From NCBI GenBank assembly GCA_026129865.1, contig JAHCHG010000002.1, positions 370,096-434,095 on the forward strand: 64,000 nt of DNA. Direction: 5' to 3'. The position numbers and the translations under genes were made by a program. The notes below the pieces were generated by a model, which saw nothing but the letters and a program-made list of their open reading frames with translations, searched no databases and was not told the DNA's origin. Of this stretch, positions 1 through 7,926 are shown piece after piece. Every line of letters begins with the position of its first letter. The first letter of the stretch is position 1. Source of the DNA: Pyrinomonadaceae bacterium (lineage in GTDB: Bacteria; Acidobacteriota; Blastocatellia; Pyrinomonadales; Pyrinomonadaceae).

Positions 1-458
1 TATTCGAGACCTTTTGCCATCTCGTTTTGATCGAGCAGAACCTCTTCGCCCTTGCCATCGCGCGTCTTTGCACGGACATATGTCGGATACTGCTTCCCTT
101 CTTCGGTTTTTGAGTAATACCAGTAATCACCGAGTTTGTACGGAACGGAAAGATCGGTCTGTTTTATACGACCGATGATCTCATCATAAATATTTGCCGC
201 AAAATCTTTATGTTTACCCATAAAGCTCTCGGTATATTTATTCTCCGCGGTCAAATATTCTATGATCGCCGGATCTTTCTTATCCGAACGATCCCGCATC
301 CAGAAATAGTTGTCGGTCAATTCGTATCCGTGAATCTTTAGAACTTTTGGGACTTTTTTTGCGACTGGTGGTTTCATATTTTCTTGCGCAGCGGCGAACG
401 AAGCGCCGGTAATTATCGTAACAATTGCGAACGAAATTAATTTAATTATTGATCTCAT
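1..458 (-). CDS. Oligopeptidase B / S9A prolyl oligopeptidase family protein, N-terminal part (cut by window edge)
   Basis: I translated this leftward frame by hand: an ATG at 458 opens a frame that reaches position 1 without a stop, giving about 152 residues. The start is hydrophobic (MRSIIKLISFAIV) and ends in ASFAAAQ, a probable signal peptide. After it come PPVAKKVPKVLKIHGYE, DNYFWMRDR and a run on YLTAENKYTE, which match the opening of the beta-propeller domain in the oligopeptidase B (PtrB) branch of family S9A. These serine peptidases cleave short peptides after basic or proline residues. The catalytic C-terminal domain lies outside the window. The signal peptide suggests export, unlike cytoplasmic E. 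coli PtrB. A purine-rich AAGGAG-type site sits just upstream of the ATG on the minus strand. Family call fairly sure; substrate not determined. Confidence 0.85.
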   Translation of the reverse strand, partial: MRSIIKLISFAIVTIITGASFAAAQENMKPPVAKKVPKVLKIHGYELTDNYFWMRDRSDKKDPAIIEYLTAENKYTESFMGKHKDFAANIYDEIIGRIKQTDLSVPYKLGDYWYYSKTEEGKQYPTYVRAKTRDGKGEEVLLDQNEMAKGLE

Positions 459-720
459 TTTGACAAACTCCTTAAAAATTGAAAACGGCGTGTTTTTGAA
501 TTATACGGCTGAAATGCCCATTTAGTTAAAAAAGTAGTTTTTGCTGCGAAATTCGCCTGCGAACCTATCTTGTAGAAACGACTTCAAATTTATTTCAAAC
601 ACGATGTTAACATTTTGAGTTCCAAAGCCGTCTATATTAGCAACCGGGAAAGTTATTTGCGATTTTCGGCTGCGCTCCGAAAATTATCGACCAAACTTAC
701 CGAAACATCTGCGAGCTTTT

Positions 721-1302
721 ATGCCGGAAAATGAAATGACAGGAAGCCTTTTTCTGTTCGCCAGCGAAAAAATCGCCGGACGGACGGAAGCTGGGCGCGC
801 AGGATTGGATCTTGTTGAAAAGGTCTGCAGCGGAGATCAGGCTGCATTCGGCGAGTTTTACAGGGTTTTTGCGCCGATGGTACATGGCATTTTACTTTCA
901 AAATTGCCGTTTAACGACGCTGAGGACGCAGTTCAGGAAGTGTTTCTTTCCGCCTTTAAGAATTTGCACAGTTTACGCGACAAAAATGCAGTCGGCGCGT
1001 GGCTGGCAATGATCGCCAGAAATCGCGCAGCCGACTTTTACCGAAGTTCGAAGCCGACCGAGGAACTGAACGAAGATTTGCCGGGCAAAAGCGATTATAG
1101 ATCCGAAGCGGATGAGATCTTGCAGGCGATCCGGTCTCTGCCGGAAACTTACAGCGAAACACTTGCGCTTAGACTCGTCGAGGGAATGACCGGACCGGAG
1201 ATCGCCGAAAAGACGAATCTTACACCGGATTCGGTTCGCGTTAATCTTTACCGGGGCATGAAACTTTTGAGGGAAAAGCTCGGAATTGCGGAGTCAAAAT
1301 GA
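721..1302 (+). CDS. ECF-type RNA polymerase sigma factor
   Basis: A 193-residue sigma-70 family protein of the extracytoplasmic function class. Region 2 spans about residues 30-100 (DAEDAVQEVFLSAFKN, then WLAMIARNRAADFYR, the usual core-binding and -10 contact helices). Region 4 spans about 135-185 (LPETYSETLALRLVEG, then the helix-turn-helix SVRVNLYRGMKLLREKL). It directs RNA polymerase to a small stress or envelope regulon. Its stop overlaps the ATG of the next gene (ATGATGA at 1299), so it is translationally coupled to a membrane-anchored anti-sigma-like protein, the usual control arrangement. A second in-frame ATG at 736 is possible; no strong ribosome site favours either. Confidence 0.93.
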   Translation: MPENEMTGSLFLFASEKIAGRTEAGRAGLDLVEKVCSGDQAAFGEFYRVFAPMVHGILLSKLPFNDAEDAVQEVFLSAFKNLHSLRDKNAVGAWLAMIARNRAADFYRSSKPTEELNEDLPGKSDYRSEADEILQAIRSLPETYSETLALRLVEGMTGPEIAEKTNLTPDSVRVNLYRGMKLLREKLGIAESK

Positions 1303-1904
1303 TGAAAGAAGATTATCTTTGGAACAAAACGGGGAACGACGCCGAGATCGAACATTTTGAAAGATCACTCGCTCATTTTCGTTACAGAGAATGCGATCTG
1401 GCGGAAAATGCGCCGCGAAAGTTGAGTCCGGAAAAAACTTTCCGGTTTTGGCGAATGTTAATACCGGATTTTCGAACTGCCTTTGCCGCATCGATTATTA
1501 CTGCATTTTTATTAGTTGGAGTTTGGTTAAATTCGTCAACTATTTCGACCAACGAAACGGCATTTAGCGTTTCGTCAACTTCATCGCCCGCGCCGGTCGT
1601 CGTGCATCGCCCGCCGATGGATAACGGGTTGGCGTCCGTTCCGATAGTCGTAAGATCGACACCAAAGTTCTCGGGCAAAACGGAAAGACGCTTGCGCAAT
1701 TCCGCGAAATCGCGCCCCACGGTAAACGTTTTGCCGTCTGCGGCAGACTCTTCGCAGCATGGAAAATTAAATTTAACTAAAGAGGAAAAATACGCATACG
1801 ATCAGGTGATGCTTGCACTTTCGATCACTAGTTCGAAATTGAAACTTGTGAAAGAAAAAGTGTCGCTGACGTCAACAGACGAAGTTTTAAGTGAAAAGGA
1901 TTAG
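1299..1904 (+). CDS. Putative anti-sigma factor, single-pass membrane protein
   Basis: A 201-residue protein that starts inside the stop of the ECF sigma gene. The N-terminus carries LWNKTGNDAEIEHFERSLAHF and FRYRE, a W-x-K-T-G / D-x-E-I-x-x-x-E pattern I associate with anti-sigma-like proteins encoded beside ECF sigma genes in Acidobacteria. One transmembrane helix lies at about residues 62-80 (FAASIITAFLLVGVWL). The C-terminal half is Ser/Thr/Pro-rich and probably outside the membrane, ending in a charged helix. There is no zf-HC2 HxxxCxxC motif, so classical zinc anti-sigma chemistry is not supported. The role is inferred from gene order and topology. Confidence 0.68.
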   Translation: MMKEDYLWNKTGNDAEIEHFERSLAHFRYRECDLAENAPRKLSPEKTFRFWRMLIPDFRTAFAASIITAFLLVGVWLNSSTISTNETAFSVSSTSSPAPVVVHRPPMDNGLASVPIVVRSTPKFSGKTERRLRNSAKSRPTVNVLPSAADSSQHGKLNLTKEEKYAYDQVMLALSITSSKLKLVKEKVSLTSTDEVLSEKD

Positions 1905-1915
1905 GAAAAATAACT

Positions 1916-2485
1916 ATGAAATTAACAAACAGCAAATTTTTACGAATGATGTTTCTGGCAGCGGCTTTTTTTGCATCGTTTGCCTCGGCTAACGCGCAAA
2001 ACGCGAAACTTCAATTTGAAAATCTCAGTTATCTGGATTCCCGTGCTGCCGAAATTGTCGAAGTCAATGTCGATGGAAAACTCCTCGATCTTGCCAAACG
2101 CGTAATGGTCAAAGTTGACGACAAGAATGCAAAAACGGTCGGTGAAGCGATAAAAGATCTCGAAGCGATCTACGTTAGAATTTACAAATTTGAAAAAGAT
2201 AACGAATACAGCTCTACGGATGTCGATCAAATTCGCGCTCAGCTTCAGGCGCCCGGTTGGACGAAACTCGCCAATGTTCGAAGCAAGAAAAACAATCAGA
2301 AGATCGACGTTTTCACAATGTTTACAGGTGATACGATGAGCGGTCTGGCTGTATTGATTTCGGAAGATCGTTCGATCGCGCTCGTGAATGTGATCGGTCC
2401 GATAGATATTGACCTCCTCGCGGAACTGGGCGGAAAACTGAATATTCCGAAGATCGAGATCGAAAAAGAAGAGAAACTGAAATGA
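1916..2485 (+). CDS. DUF4252 family secreted protein
   Basis: A 189-residue protein with a clear signal peptide (MFLAAAFFASFASANAQN; cleavage near residue 28). The mature part matches the DUF4252 pattern: an alpha-beta start with LSYLDSRAAEIVEVNVDGKL, a central VRIYKFE strand, then WTKLANVRSKK and a final segment LAVLISEDRSIALVNVIGPI. The function of DUF4252 is not known. It sits 11 bases after the anti-sigma gene and overlaps the next gene by four bases (ATGA), so it is part of the sigma operon and plausibly a regulon product of that sigma factor. Confidence 0.8.
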   Translation: MKLTNSKFLRMMFLAAAFFASFASANAQNAKLQFENLSYLDSRAAEIVEVNVDGKLLDLAKRVMVKVDDKNAKTVGEAIKDLEAIYVRIYKFEKDNEYSSTDVDQIRAQLQAPGWTKLANVRSKKNNQKIDVFTMFTGDTMSGLAVLISEDRSIALVNVIGPIDIDLLAELGGKLNIPKIEIEKEEKLK

Positions 2486-2496
2486 GGGAAAGAGAT

Positions 2497-3087
2497 ATGT
2501 TAATTCGACAAAAGTTTTTCACCGTTTGTTTTCTTTTGCTTGTCGTCTCAGCCCTCGCGGCGGTTCCGACGCATGCAAACGGCAACGAATACGATGCGGT
2601 CTGCGACCGTCTGGAAAGTAAATTTCAGGCGAAAAAGGTAAAAATTCCGTTTATGTGGCTTGCACGAATGGCTGTCGGAATTGTCCGTCCGGCAGGCGTG
2701 AAGAGTTTTAAGGTCACGACTTACACGGATTTAAAATTTTCACGCGAAGATCTCGACAATGATATGCGTGTTGTAATGCGCGACGCTTTCAGCGCAGATT
2801 GGAGTCCGATTCTTAGAATCCGTTCAAAAACCGGCGATCAGGTCTATATGAATATGCGCGAATCCGGGAAAAACGTGAAAGTTCTGATTGTCACGATCAA
2901 CGAAAAACAAGCAACCGTCATTCGCGCAAAATTCAATCCGGAAAAACTTGGTGATTTCATAGACAATCCCGAAATCTTTGGAATTTCCTTAGGCGAAAAC
3001 GAAGAAACTGCGGGCAAAAATGCAAAGCGCAAAGAAAAACTCGGGAATGAAGAAATGAAAGGCGAAAATCAAGTTTATTCGCAATAA
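2497..3087 (+). CDS. Secreted protein of the DUF4252 operon, probable divergent paralogue
   Basis: About 196 residues. The frame opens at 2482, but the ATG at 2497 is preferred because a purine-rich AGGGAAAGAG site lies 5-13 bases before it and it gives a cleaner signal peptide (MLIRQKFFTVCFLLLVVSA, ending near THANG). The body resembles the preceding DUF4252 protein in layout: a VKVTTYTDL-type strand, WSPILRIRSKTGDQVYM, then VLIVTINEKQATVIRAKF. The last 30 residues are charged and low complexity (Lys/Glu/Asn). It closes the sigma operon and is followed by a strong terminator. Function unknown. Confidence 0.75.
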   Translation: MLIRQKFFTVCFLLLVVSALAAVPTHANGNEYDAVCDRLESKFQAKKVKIPFMWLARMAVGIVRPAGVKSFKVTTYTDLKFSREDLDNDMRVVMRDAFSADWSPILRIRSKTGDQVYMNMRESGKNVKVLIVTINEKQATVIRAKFNPEKLGDFIDNPEIFGISLGENEETAGKNAKRKEKLGNEEMKGENQVYSQ

Positions 3088-3116
3088 ATTTTAGACCCAT
3101 TAAGTTCGCGAAAAAC

Positions 3117-3157
3117 AAAAAGACAGTAGATTTGCGGTAACTCGCTACTGTCTTTTT
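3117..3157. terminator. Bidirectional intrinsic terminator between convergent genes
   Basis: A perfect stem AGACAGTAG / CTACTGTCT encloses a 15-base loop. It is preceded by AAAA and followed by TTTTTT, so it can stop transcripts from both sides. It separates the rightward sigma operon from the leftward ATPase/DUF4276 operon. The T-run overlaps the stop codon of the DUF4276 gene. Confidence 0.85.
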
Positions 3158-3774
3158 TATTTGTCTACATTTGAGATTGTTTCAAATAATCTTTCACAAT
3201 GCGGAGCTGATTTACGAACTTTACCAGAATCAATTATTCTCAATATTTCCCCGCTGTGCGCTCCCTTACCGTATTTTCCTTTTTTAGTTTTCTGAGTAGC
3301 TTTTTCCAAACCTGTAATTACATCGTTTTTCGGAATTTGTTCGATATTTTTATTTTTGGGAAGTGCTTTTGCATTGAAATCTTTGTCGTAAAATTCTGCT
3401 AATTTTTCCTTGTCCGCCACAAACCAAGATTCCATTAGTTGAACCATCAAATGACATTGTTCGTCTTTAACATTTTTGAAATCGAATTTGTCCGAGATTT
3501 TTTGCAGAAATGTTTTCGGAGTTTCGTTTTCATCAAGTCTGCCTTCGGAATCTACAAGCAAAACCGTAAAACTATCAGAGTTATACTCTTGTTCGGCAAG
3601 AAAAACCTTTATTGTGAATTCACGCGCCCCGACGAGTTTTAGTTCAATCGGAATTTTTATTTCTCCGGCTAAGTCTTTGAAAAATTCCCGAAAGCCTTGT
3701 CTGAGCGTGATGGCGTTGCTTTTTCCTTTACGTTTCGTGTCGCCTTCGATATAAATGACAACTTCTCTTACCAT
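3157..3774 (-). CDS. DUF4276 family protein, TOPRIM-like putative nuclease
   Basis: About 205 residues from the ATG at 3774. A longer frame begins at 3894, but its extra 40 residues are only a shadow of the overlapping ATPase gene. The opening VREVVIYIEGDTKRKGKSNA and the strand FTVLLVDSEGRLDENETP are laid out like a TOPRIM fold: a conserved Glu after strand 1, then an acidic D-x-E after a later strand. LMVQLMESWFVADKEKLAEFY is a hallmark of the DUF4276 family. The start lies 7 bases inside the end of the AAA ATPase gene, so the two are tightly coupled. ATPase plus TOPRIM pairs of this kind (OLD nucleases, PARIS) act against phage; that role is inferred here. Confidence 0.82.
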   Translation of the reverse strand: MVREVVIYIEGDTKRKGKSNAITLRQGFREFFKDLAGEIKIPIELKLVGAREFTIKVFLAEQEYNSDSFTVLLVDSEGRLDENETPKTFLQKISDKFDFKNVKDEQCHLMVQLMESWFVADKEKLAEFYDKDFNAKALPKNKNIEQIPKNDVITGLEKATQKTKKGKYGKGAHSGEILRIIDSGKVRKSAPHCERLFETISNVDK

Positions 3775-4880
3775 CGCGTTCCGCCGATTGCGCCTCTCAG
3801 CCACGCTTCGCCGAGCGTATATTCTTCGAGCCAGACTTTTAATTTTTCCGCTTCCAGACGTTTGAAATGCGTTCCGTCTTCGTCTTTTTCGCAAACGAGG
3901 ACGGCTTCGGGCATATCGGAAAAAGCGGAAACGAGAATATCCGAATGAGTTGTAACTATCAACTGCGTTCTCTGCGAAGCCTCTTTCATCAATTCGGCAA
4001 TCGTCGGCAAAATATCTGGATGAAGCCCGACTTCCGGTTCTTCAATACAAATCAACGGCGGCGGTTCGGGATGACAAAGAATCGCCAATAGACAAAGATA
4101 CCGCAAAGTTCCATCCGAAAGACGCATCGCCGAAATCGGTTTTTCCAATCCTTCTTCGCGGATAAATAGCTGAACTGTTCCACCCTGAATCTTAACCGAA
4201 TAATCTTTTATTTGCGGATTAAACTTTTTTAGGTTTTCAACTATTTTATCCTTTGTGTTTCCTTTGTGTTCTAAATCATTTAATACAAGCGCGAGATTAA
4301 TTCCACTTTCCTCGAGAAAATCATTGGGTGCATCCGGTAACTGTGGTTCTCTTAATCTTGATGAACGATTAGTGTCTATATCAGTAAAAAACCTAAAGAC
4401 GGAGAAGTAGGATTTTATAATTACTTTTTCTTTATTGCCATTCTCATGATCGTAGTCGGAAACTAAAAAAGTTTCTTCGGGAAAACTATCAAAATGCCTC
4501 TCAAAACTTTTACGATCTTCTAAACTCTCAATTTCTTCAAAAAGTATATATAGCCGTTGATTTGATTCATTGAAATGGAGACTATAAACAAGATGTGGGG
4601 TATTAAATTCAACATCTACAGAGGAAGAAGGAGGAAAGTTTTCGATATTGCCCTTCCAAACCCATTCGCGAATACCACCAGTCTTACTGATAAAATTGCC
4701 CAAACCCCTCTTTTGAGGTAACGAGTTAAATAATTTCATTACATCGATAAGATTTGATTTCCCAGATGCATTCTGTCCGATAATTACATTGAGCGGCAAG
4801 AGTTCTATTTCTTCGCCTTTATCGCCGAATGAGAGAATATTTCGCAGTCTGATCTTTTCGATTAAGCGTTTTCCTTCCAT
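3768..4880 (-). CDS. AAA family ATPase, OLD/SMC-like (AAA_21/AAA_15 type)
   Basis: About 370 residues from the ATG at 4880 (MEGKRLIEKIRLRNILSFG). The open frame extends to 4988 but that extension overlaps the upstream gene and lacks family character. The Walker A motif is GQNASGKSN, about 30 residues in. The C-terminal half carries LRLSDGTLRYL (signature-like), Walker B with catalytic Glu (ICIEEPEVGLHPD) and the switch motif LIVTTHSDILVSAF. This is the ABC/SMC-type ATPase fold of OLD-family and RecF-like proteins with a short inserted middle domain. It has no fused TOPRIM domain; that activity seems to be supplied in trans by the overlapping DUF4276 gene. The block is AT-richer than the rest of the window, which suggests acquisition. 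Confidence 0.88.
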   Translation of the reverse strand: MEGKRLIEKIRLRNILSFGDKGEEIELLPLNVIIGQNASGKSNLIDVMKLFNSLPQKRGLGNFISKTGGIREWVWKGNIENFPPSSSVDVEFNTPHLVYSLHFNESNQRLYILFEEIESLEDRKSFERHFDSFPEETFLVSDYDHENGNKEKVIIKSYFSVFRFFTDIDTNRSSRLREPQLPDAPNDFLEESGINLALVLNDLEHKGNTKDKIVENLKKFNPQIKDYSVKIQGGTVQLFIREEGLEKPISAMRLSDGTLRYLCLLAILCHPEPPPLICIEEPEVGLHPDILPTIAELMKEASQRTQLIVTTHSDILVSAFSDMPEAVLVCEKDEDGTHFKRLEAEKLKVWLEEYTLGEAWLRGAIGGTRW

Positions 4881-4930
4881 AGAATTTTGTTTTTCTCTGT
4901 TGCTAAACGAGCTTTGAATCAAGAATACTT

Positions 4931-5281
4931 TTAGATCGGTAATTCTCGAATCATATTGATATATTCTTCCGCTTCGGAAGCCATCCAAATTAAAATTAGG
5001 TCTTCGATTGCGGTTTTTATCTCAAGTTTTTGTGAGATGATCAAAATTCCCGAACAATTCTGTTTTTGGACAAATTCGGAAAAATGTTTTGGCATCGTTT
5101 TGCGGTCATGAGTTACCAAAATTCTGTTTTCAGATGCGGCGATTTCTAGAACATTTTCATCAGGAATGCCATTGAGATTGGCTTCTTTCGCTGTTTGAAA
5201 ATCAACTTCGGGAACTTGCCGCAGAACGCTCGAAACAATATCTTCATTCAAATCGGCATCGGCTTGAAATTTGACCTTCAT
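4931..5281 (-). CDS. DUF5615 family PIN-like protein, putative toxin
   Basis: A 116-residue protein opening FQADADLNEDIVSSVLRQ, followed by VDFQTAKEANLNGIPDENVL and NRILVTHDRKTMPKHF. These acidic residues (D-A-D near the start, T-H-D-R-K-T in the middle) match the DUF5615 / Mut7-C-like PIN fold, a predicted metal-dependent RNase. Such genes are usually encoded directly after a DUF433 antitoxin, as here: the start overlaps the DUF433 stop by four bases. It probably acts as the toxin of a VapBC-like module. It lies 50 bases before the AAA ATPase, in the same direction. Confidence 0.85.
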   Translation of the reverse strand: MKVKFQADADLNEDIVSSVLRQVPEVDFQTAKEANLNGIPDENVLEIAASENRILVTHDRKTMPKHFSEFVQKQNCSGILIISQKLEIKTAIEDLILIWMASEAEEYINMIRELPI

Positions 5282-5595
5282 AGCTGAGGTGTAAGCAATT
5301 CTTTTCGCGCTTTATTCATTTTTTCATACCAATCAGCATCAGTTTCTCTTAGTTCGTTCCGCATCTTCTCAAATTCACTTTCTTCCCTGAGCAAATATTC
5401 GTCGATTTCCGTTTGATTAGCCAGATAAAAAGTAATTGCGCCGTAAATTTCTTCCAAAGTTAGAAGCGAAAACGACCGCTGAATGCTCTCGGGCGATTGA
5501 CCGCGACGAAAACCGTAGACTATAGAGTCAAGCGAAACCCTTTTCCCAGTGATCCAGAAACCTTCGTCCCGCTTTTCAACATACTTTTGTCCCAT
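5278..5595 (-). CDS. DUF433 family protein, putative antitoxin
   Basis: About 105 residues from the ATG at 5595 (MGQKYVEKRDEGFWITGKRV). A longer frame begins at 5637, but that start lies inside the citrate synthase terminator hairpin, so it is rejected. The core IVYGFRRGQSPESIQRSF, then LTLEEIYGAITFYLANQ is the winged-helix-like DUF433 fold, which binds DNA and neutralises DUF5615 or PIN toxins. The C-terminal third is a charged helix (ESEFEKMRNELRETD) that could contact the toxin. It is the first gene of the four-gene leftward block and the likely autoregulator of at least the pair. Confidence 0.83.
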   Translation of the reverse strand: MGQKYVEKRDEGFWITGKRVSLDSIVYGFRRGQSPESIQRSFSLLTLEEIYGAITFYLANQTEIDEYLLREESEFEKMRNELRETDADWYEKMNKARKELLTPQL

Positions 5596-5611
5596 GGATT
5601 TGATTTTATAC

Positions 5612-5648
5612 AAAAAAAGCAAAAGAGAAAATAACAATTCTCTTTTGC
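5612..5648 (-). terminator. Intrinsic terminator of the citrate synthase gene
   Basis: Read leftward, an 11-base stem GCAAAAGAGAA / TTCTCTTTTGC with a short loop is followed by TTTTTTTG. It stands between the citrate synthase stop and the DUF433 start, so the toxin-antitoxin/ATPase block should have its own promoter. Confidence 0.85.
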
Positions 5649-5678
5649 CCTTTTACCTTATGCATTTGCTTTACCGCT

Positions 5679-6818
5679 TTAGCGCGTTTCAATCGGAGTA
5701 TATTTCAAATCTCTTTCGCCGACGTATTCGGCGCGCGGTCGGATCAGTTTGTTGTCCGAGTACTGCTCTAAAATATGTCCCGTCCAACCGGCGATTCTTG
5801 AAATCGCGAAGATCGGTGTGTAGAGATCGAGTGGAATTCCCATCATGTAATAGGTCGAAGCCGAGTAAAAATCTACGTTCGGATACATTCCTTTTTTATC
5901 GAACATCAATTTTTCGAGTTTTTCGCTCATTTCGTACCACTTCATATTGCCCGTTTTTTCGCCCATTTGTTTGGAAAATTTGCGAAGCCAGGTCGCGCGC
6001 GGGTCTTCCGTTTTGTAAACGGCGTGTCCGATTCCCATGACCTTTTCCTTGTTTTCGAGCTTTTTATCGAGCCACGGTTCGACGTTTTCAACCGAATCAA
6101 TTTCGAGCAAAGATTCCATAACCTTTGTATTCGCGCCGCCGTGAAGCGGTCCTGCGAGTGCCGCAATTCCTGCCGTTACTGCGCCGTAAATATCAGCAAG
6201 CGTTCCGGCAACAACGCGCGTTGTAAATGTCGAAGCGTTAAGTTCGTGGTCGGCGTGCAGGATCAAACAAATATCCATCATTCGCGCTTCGTCTGCTTCC
6301 GGTTTTTCGCCGCGAAGCATATACATGAAATTTTCTGCGATATTTAATGATGAATCAGGCTTTACGACATCTTTTCCGTTGCGGATTCTTTCCCAGGCGG
6401 CAACGAGTGTCGGCATTTTCGCGGTTAAACGAATTGCGGCGTGCATCGCATTTTCGCGGTCTGTGCCGTGTCCGTCTGCATCATAAAAATCCAAAGCCGA
6501 AACCGTGGTGCGAAGAACGTCCATCGGAACAGCGTCCTTCGGAAATGTCTTCATCATTTCAATGATCTCAGAACGAACTTCGTAATTTTTGCTGAAATTC
6601 GCTTTGAAATCTTCGAGCTCGGCTTTCTTCGGCAGACGCGCATTCCAGAGAAGAAAAACTACTTCTTCAAACGTCGAATTTTCCGCCAGATCGTGGATGT
6701 TATAGCCTTGATATATTAAAACTCCGTTTACGCCGTCAACGTCGCCGATCTTACTTTGTGCGGCAACAACGCCTCGCAATCCGGCGGCAGCGGCTGATGA
6801 ATCTTTTGTCGTGCTCAT
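5679..6818 (-). CDS. gltA: Citrate synthase
   Basis: A 379-residue enzyme condensing acetyl-CoA and oxaloacetate into citrate, the entry step of the TCA cycle. Signature segments are present in order: ADHELNASTFTTRV, the catalytic-histidine stretches GPLHGGANTKV and GIGHAVYKTEDPRA, and the catalytic aspartate in NVDFYSASTYYMMGIP. The length fits the shorter, dimeric Gram-positive-type or 2-methylcitrate synthase-like class (about 370-390) rather than the 430-residue allosteric form. 2-methylcitrate synthase cannot be excluded from sequence alone; no prpB or prpD lies nearby, so citrate synthase is preferred. It appears to be monocistronic, with a strong terminator downstream. Confidence 0.93.
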   Translation of the reverse strand: MSTTKDSSAAAAGLRGVVAAQSKIGDVDGVNGVLIYQGYNIHDLAENSTFEEVVFLLWNARLPKKAELEDFKANFSKNYEVRSEIIEMMKTFPKDAVPMDVLRTTVSALDFYDADGHGTDRENAMHAAIRLTAKMPTLVAAWERIRNGKDVVKPDSSLNIAENFMYMLRGEKPEADEARMMDICLILHADHELNASTFTTRVVAGTLADIYGAVTAGIAALAGPLHGGANTKVMESLLEIDSVENVEPWLDKKLENKEKVMGIGHAVYKTEDPRATWLRKFSKQMGEKTGNMKWYEMSEKLEKLMFDKKGMYPNVDFYSASTYYMMGIPLDLYTPIFAISRIAGWTGHILEQYSDNKLIRPRAEYVGERDLKYTPIETR

Positions 6819-7006
6819 TATATTTGTTTCCTTTTAAATGACTTATATTAAAATGTTTCCTACATTGAATTTATCAAATGGAATTTGCAGATACAAGTGT
6901 CGCTCCGATTTTATAAGGGTAAAACGCTTACCGTGATCGGCTTGGATTTTCGACCAATTTGACAGCAGTTTAATTTTTAAGGCACGGTGTTTTTCGATAT
7001 TTCGAC

Positions 7007-7780
7007 TTATAATTGTTTTTGTAAACGAATCTGCATTCCGCGGGTAATTTTCAGAATTTCTGAAGCGTTTCCGTTTTTGACGCCGATCTCAATAAATCCC
7101 GCGCTTCCGTTATAGATCAAAGGTTCACCAACCAATCCTTCCGCAAAGTTTTTTGAAAGTCGATCGATCCTTTTGTTGCCCACGATCAGCTCGTGGTTTC
7201 CGGAAAAGAGATCTGCCGTTAAATTGGTGATCAGATTTCCAAATCTATCAATATAAATGATTTCTCCAATAACTGAACCATCCGGTCGAACGTCCGGCTT
7301 TGCGTCCGGTATCTTCACGTATTGCTCGACAAAATCGCCAAATGTGTCGGGACGGTATCCTTTTGAAAGATGCGCGGCAGCGGGAGCAAAAATATCTCTG
7401 CCGTGAAACGTATTGCTGATCGGCTGGAGGAAATATGACGCGTTCGTTATCTCGCGAACTGAATACGGATCGCCGGAATTGAAAATAAAACTCAACAATC
7501 CATTGTCCGGCGCGATAAAGAAGCGGTCATTAAATTCGACCAAAATGCATTTTCGCTGAGTTCCGACTCCTGGATCGACGACCGCCGTAAGGATCGACCG
7601 CTCCGGAAAAAAGGCACAAGCAGACCGAAGAATAAACGATGCGGCGATCACGTCCTGCGGCGGAATATCATGTGTTATGTCAACAATCTCGCAGTCCGGG
7701 TTGATCGTTTTGATCACGCCTTTCATTGCCCCGACAAAATAGTCGGAAGTTCCAAAATCGGTAAGAAGTGCGATCAGCAT
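7007..7780 (-). CDS. SAM hydrolase / SAM hydroxide adenosyltransferase (DUF62)
   Basis: About 257 residues from the ATG at 7780 (MLIALLTDFGTSDYFVG); the 13 residues of the longer frame upstream are not family-like. It belongs to the DUF62 fold shared with fluorinase and chlorinase, in which water or halide attacks S-adenosylmethionine to give adenosine. Landmarks are TDFGTSDYFVGAMKG, ITHDIPPQDV, VVDPGVGTQRK, FIAPDNGLL, NTFHGRDIFAPAAAHL and IIYIDRFGNLITN. The ordinary hydrolase is far more common than the halogenating enzyme and is the default reading. Cytoplasmic, stand-alone gene. Confidence 0.9.
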   Translation of the reverse strand: MLIALLTDFGTSDYFVGAMKGVIKTINPDCEIVDITHDIPPQDVIAASFILRSACAFFPERSILTAVVDPGVGTQRKCILVEFNDRFFIAPDNGLLSFIFNSGDPYSVREITNASYFLQPISNTFHGRDIFAPAAAHLSKGYRPDTFGDFVEQYVKIPDAKPDVRPDGSVIGEIIYIDRFGNLITNLTADLFSGNHELIVGNKRIDRLSKNFAEGLVGEPLIYNGSAGFIEIGVKNGNASEILKITRGMQIRLQKQL

Positions 7781-7926
7781 TTTAAAGAAAAAAATCCACG
7801 AAACGCCGACGGTCTCCAAGGAGAAAAAAAGACCGGGGGCAATTTCGTGGTAAATTCATCCGGCATTCATCCCGTTTCCGAAAAAAATGGAAACGAACTA
7901 ATGGACAGATGTCAAATGATAAACGG

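Noticed and set aside
4880..4988. The upstream extension of the AAA ATPase frame
   Set aside because: It overlaps the DUF5615 gene and adds residues without family similarity; the ATG at 4880 fits the conserved start.
7873..7895. A short hairpin CGTTTCC / GGAAACG between the SAM hydrolase and the Tyr/Gly-rich protein genes
   Set aside because: No T-run on either side and a short stem; too weak to call a terminator.
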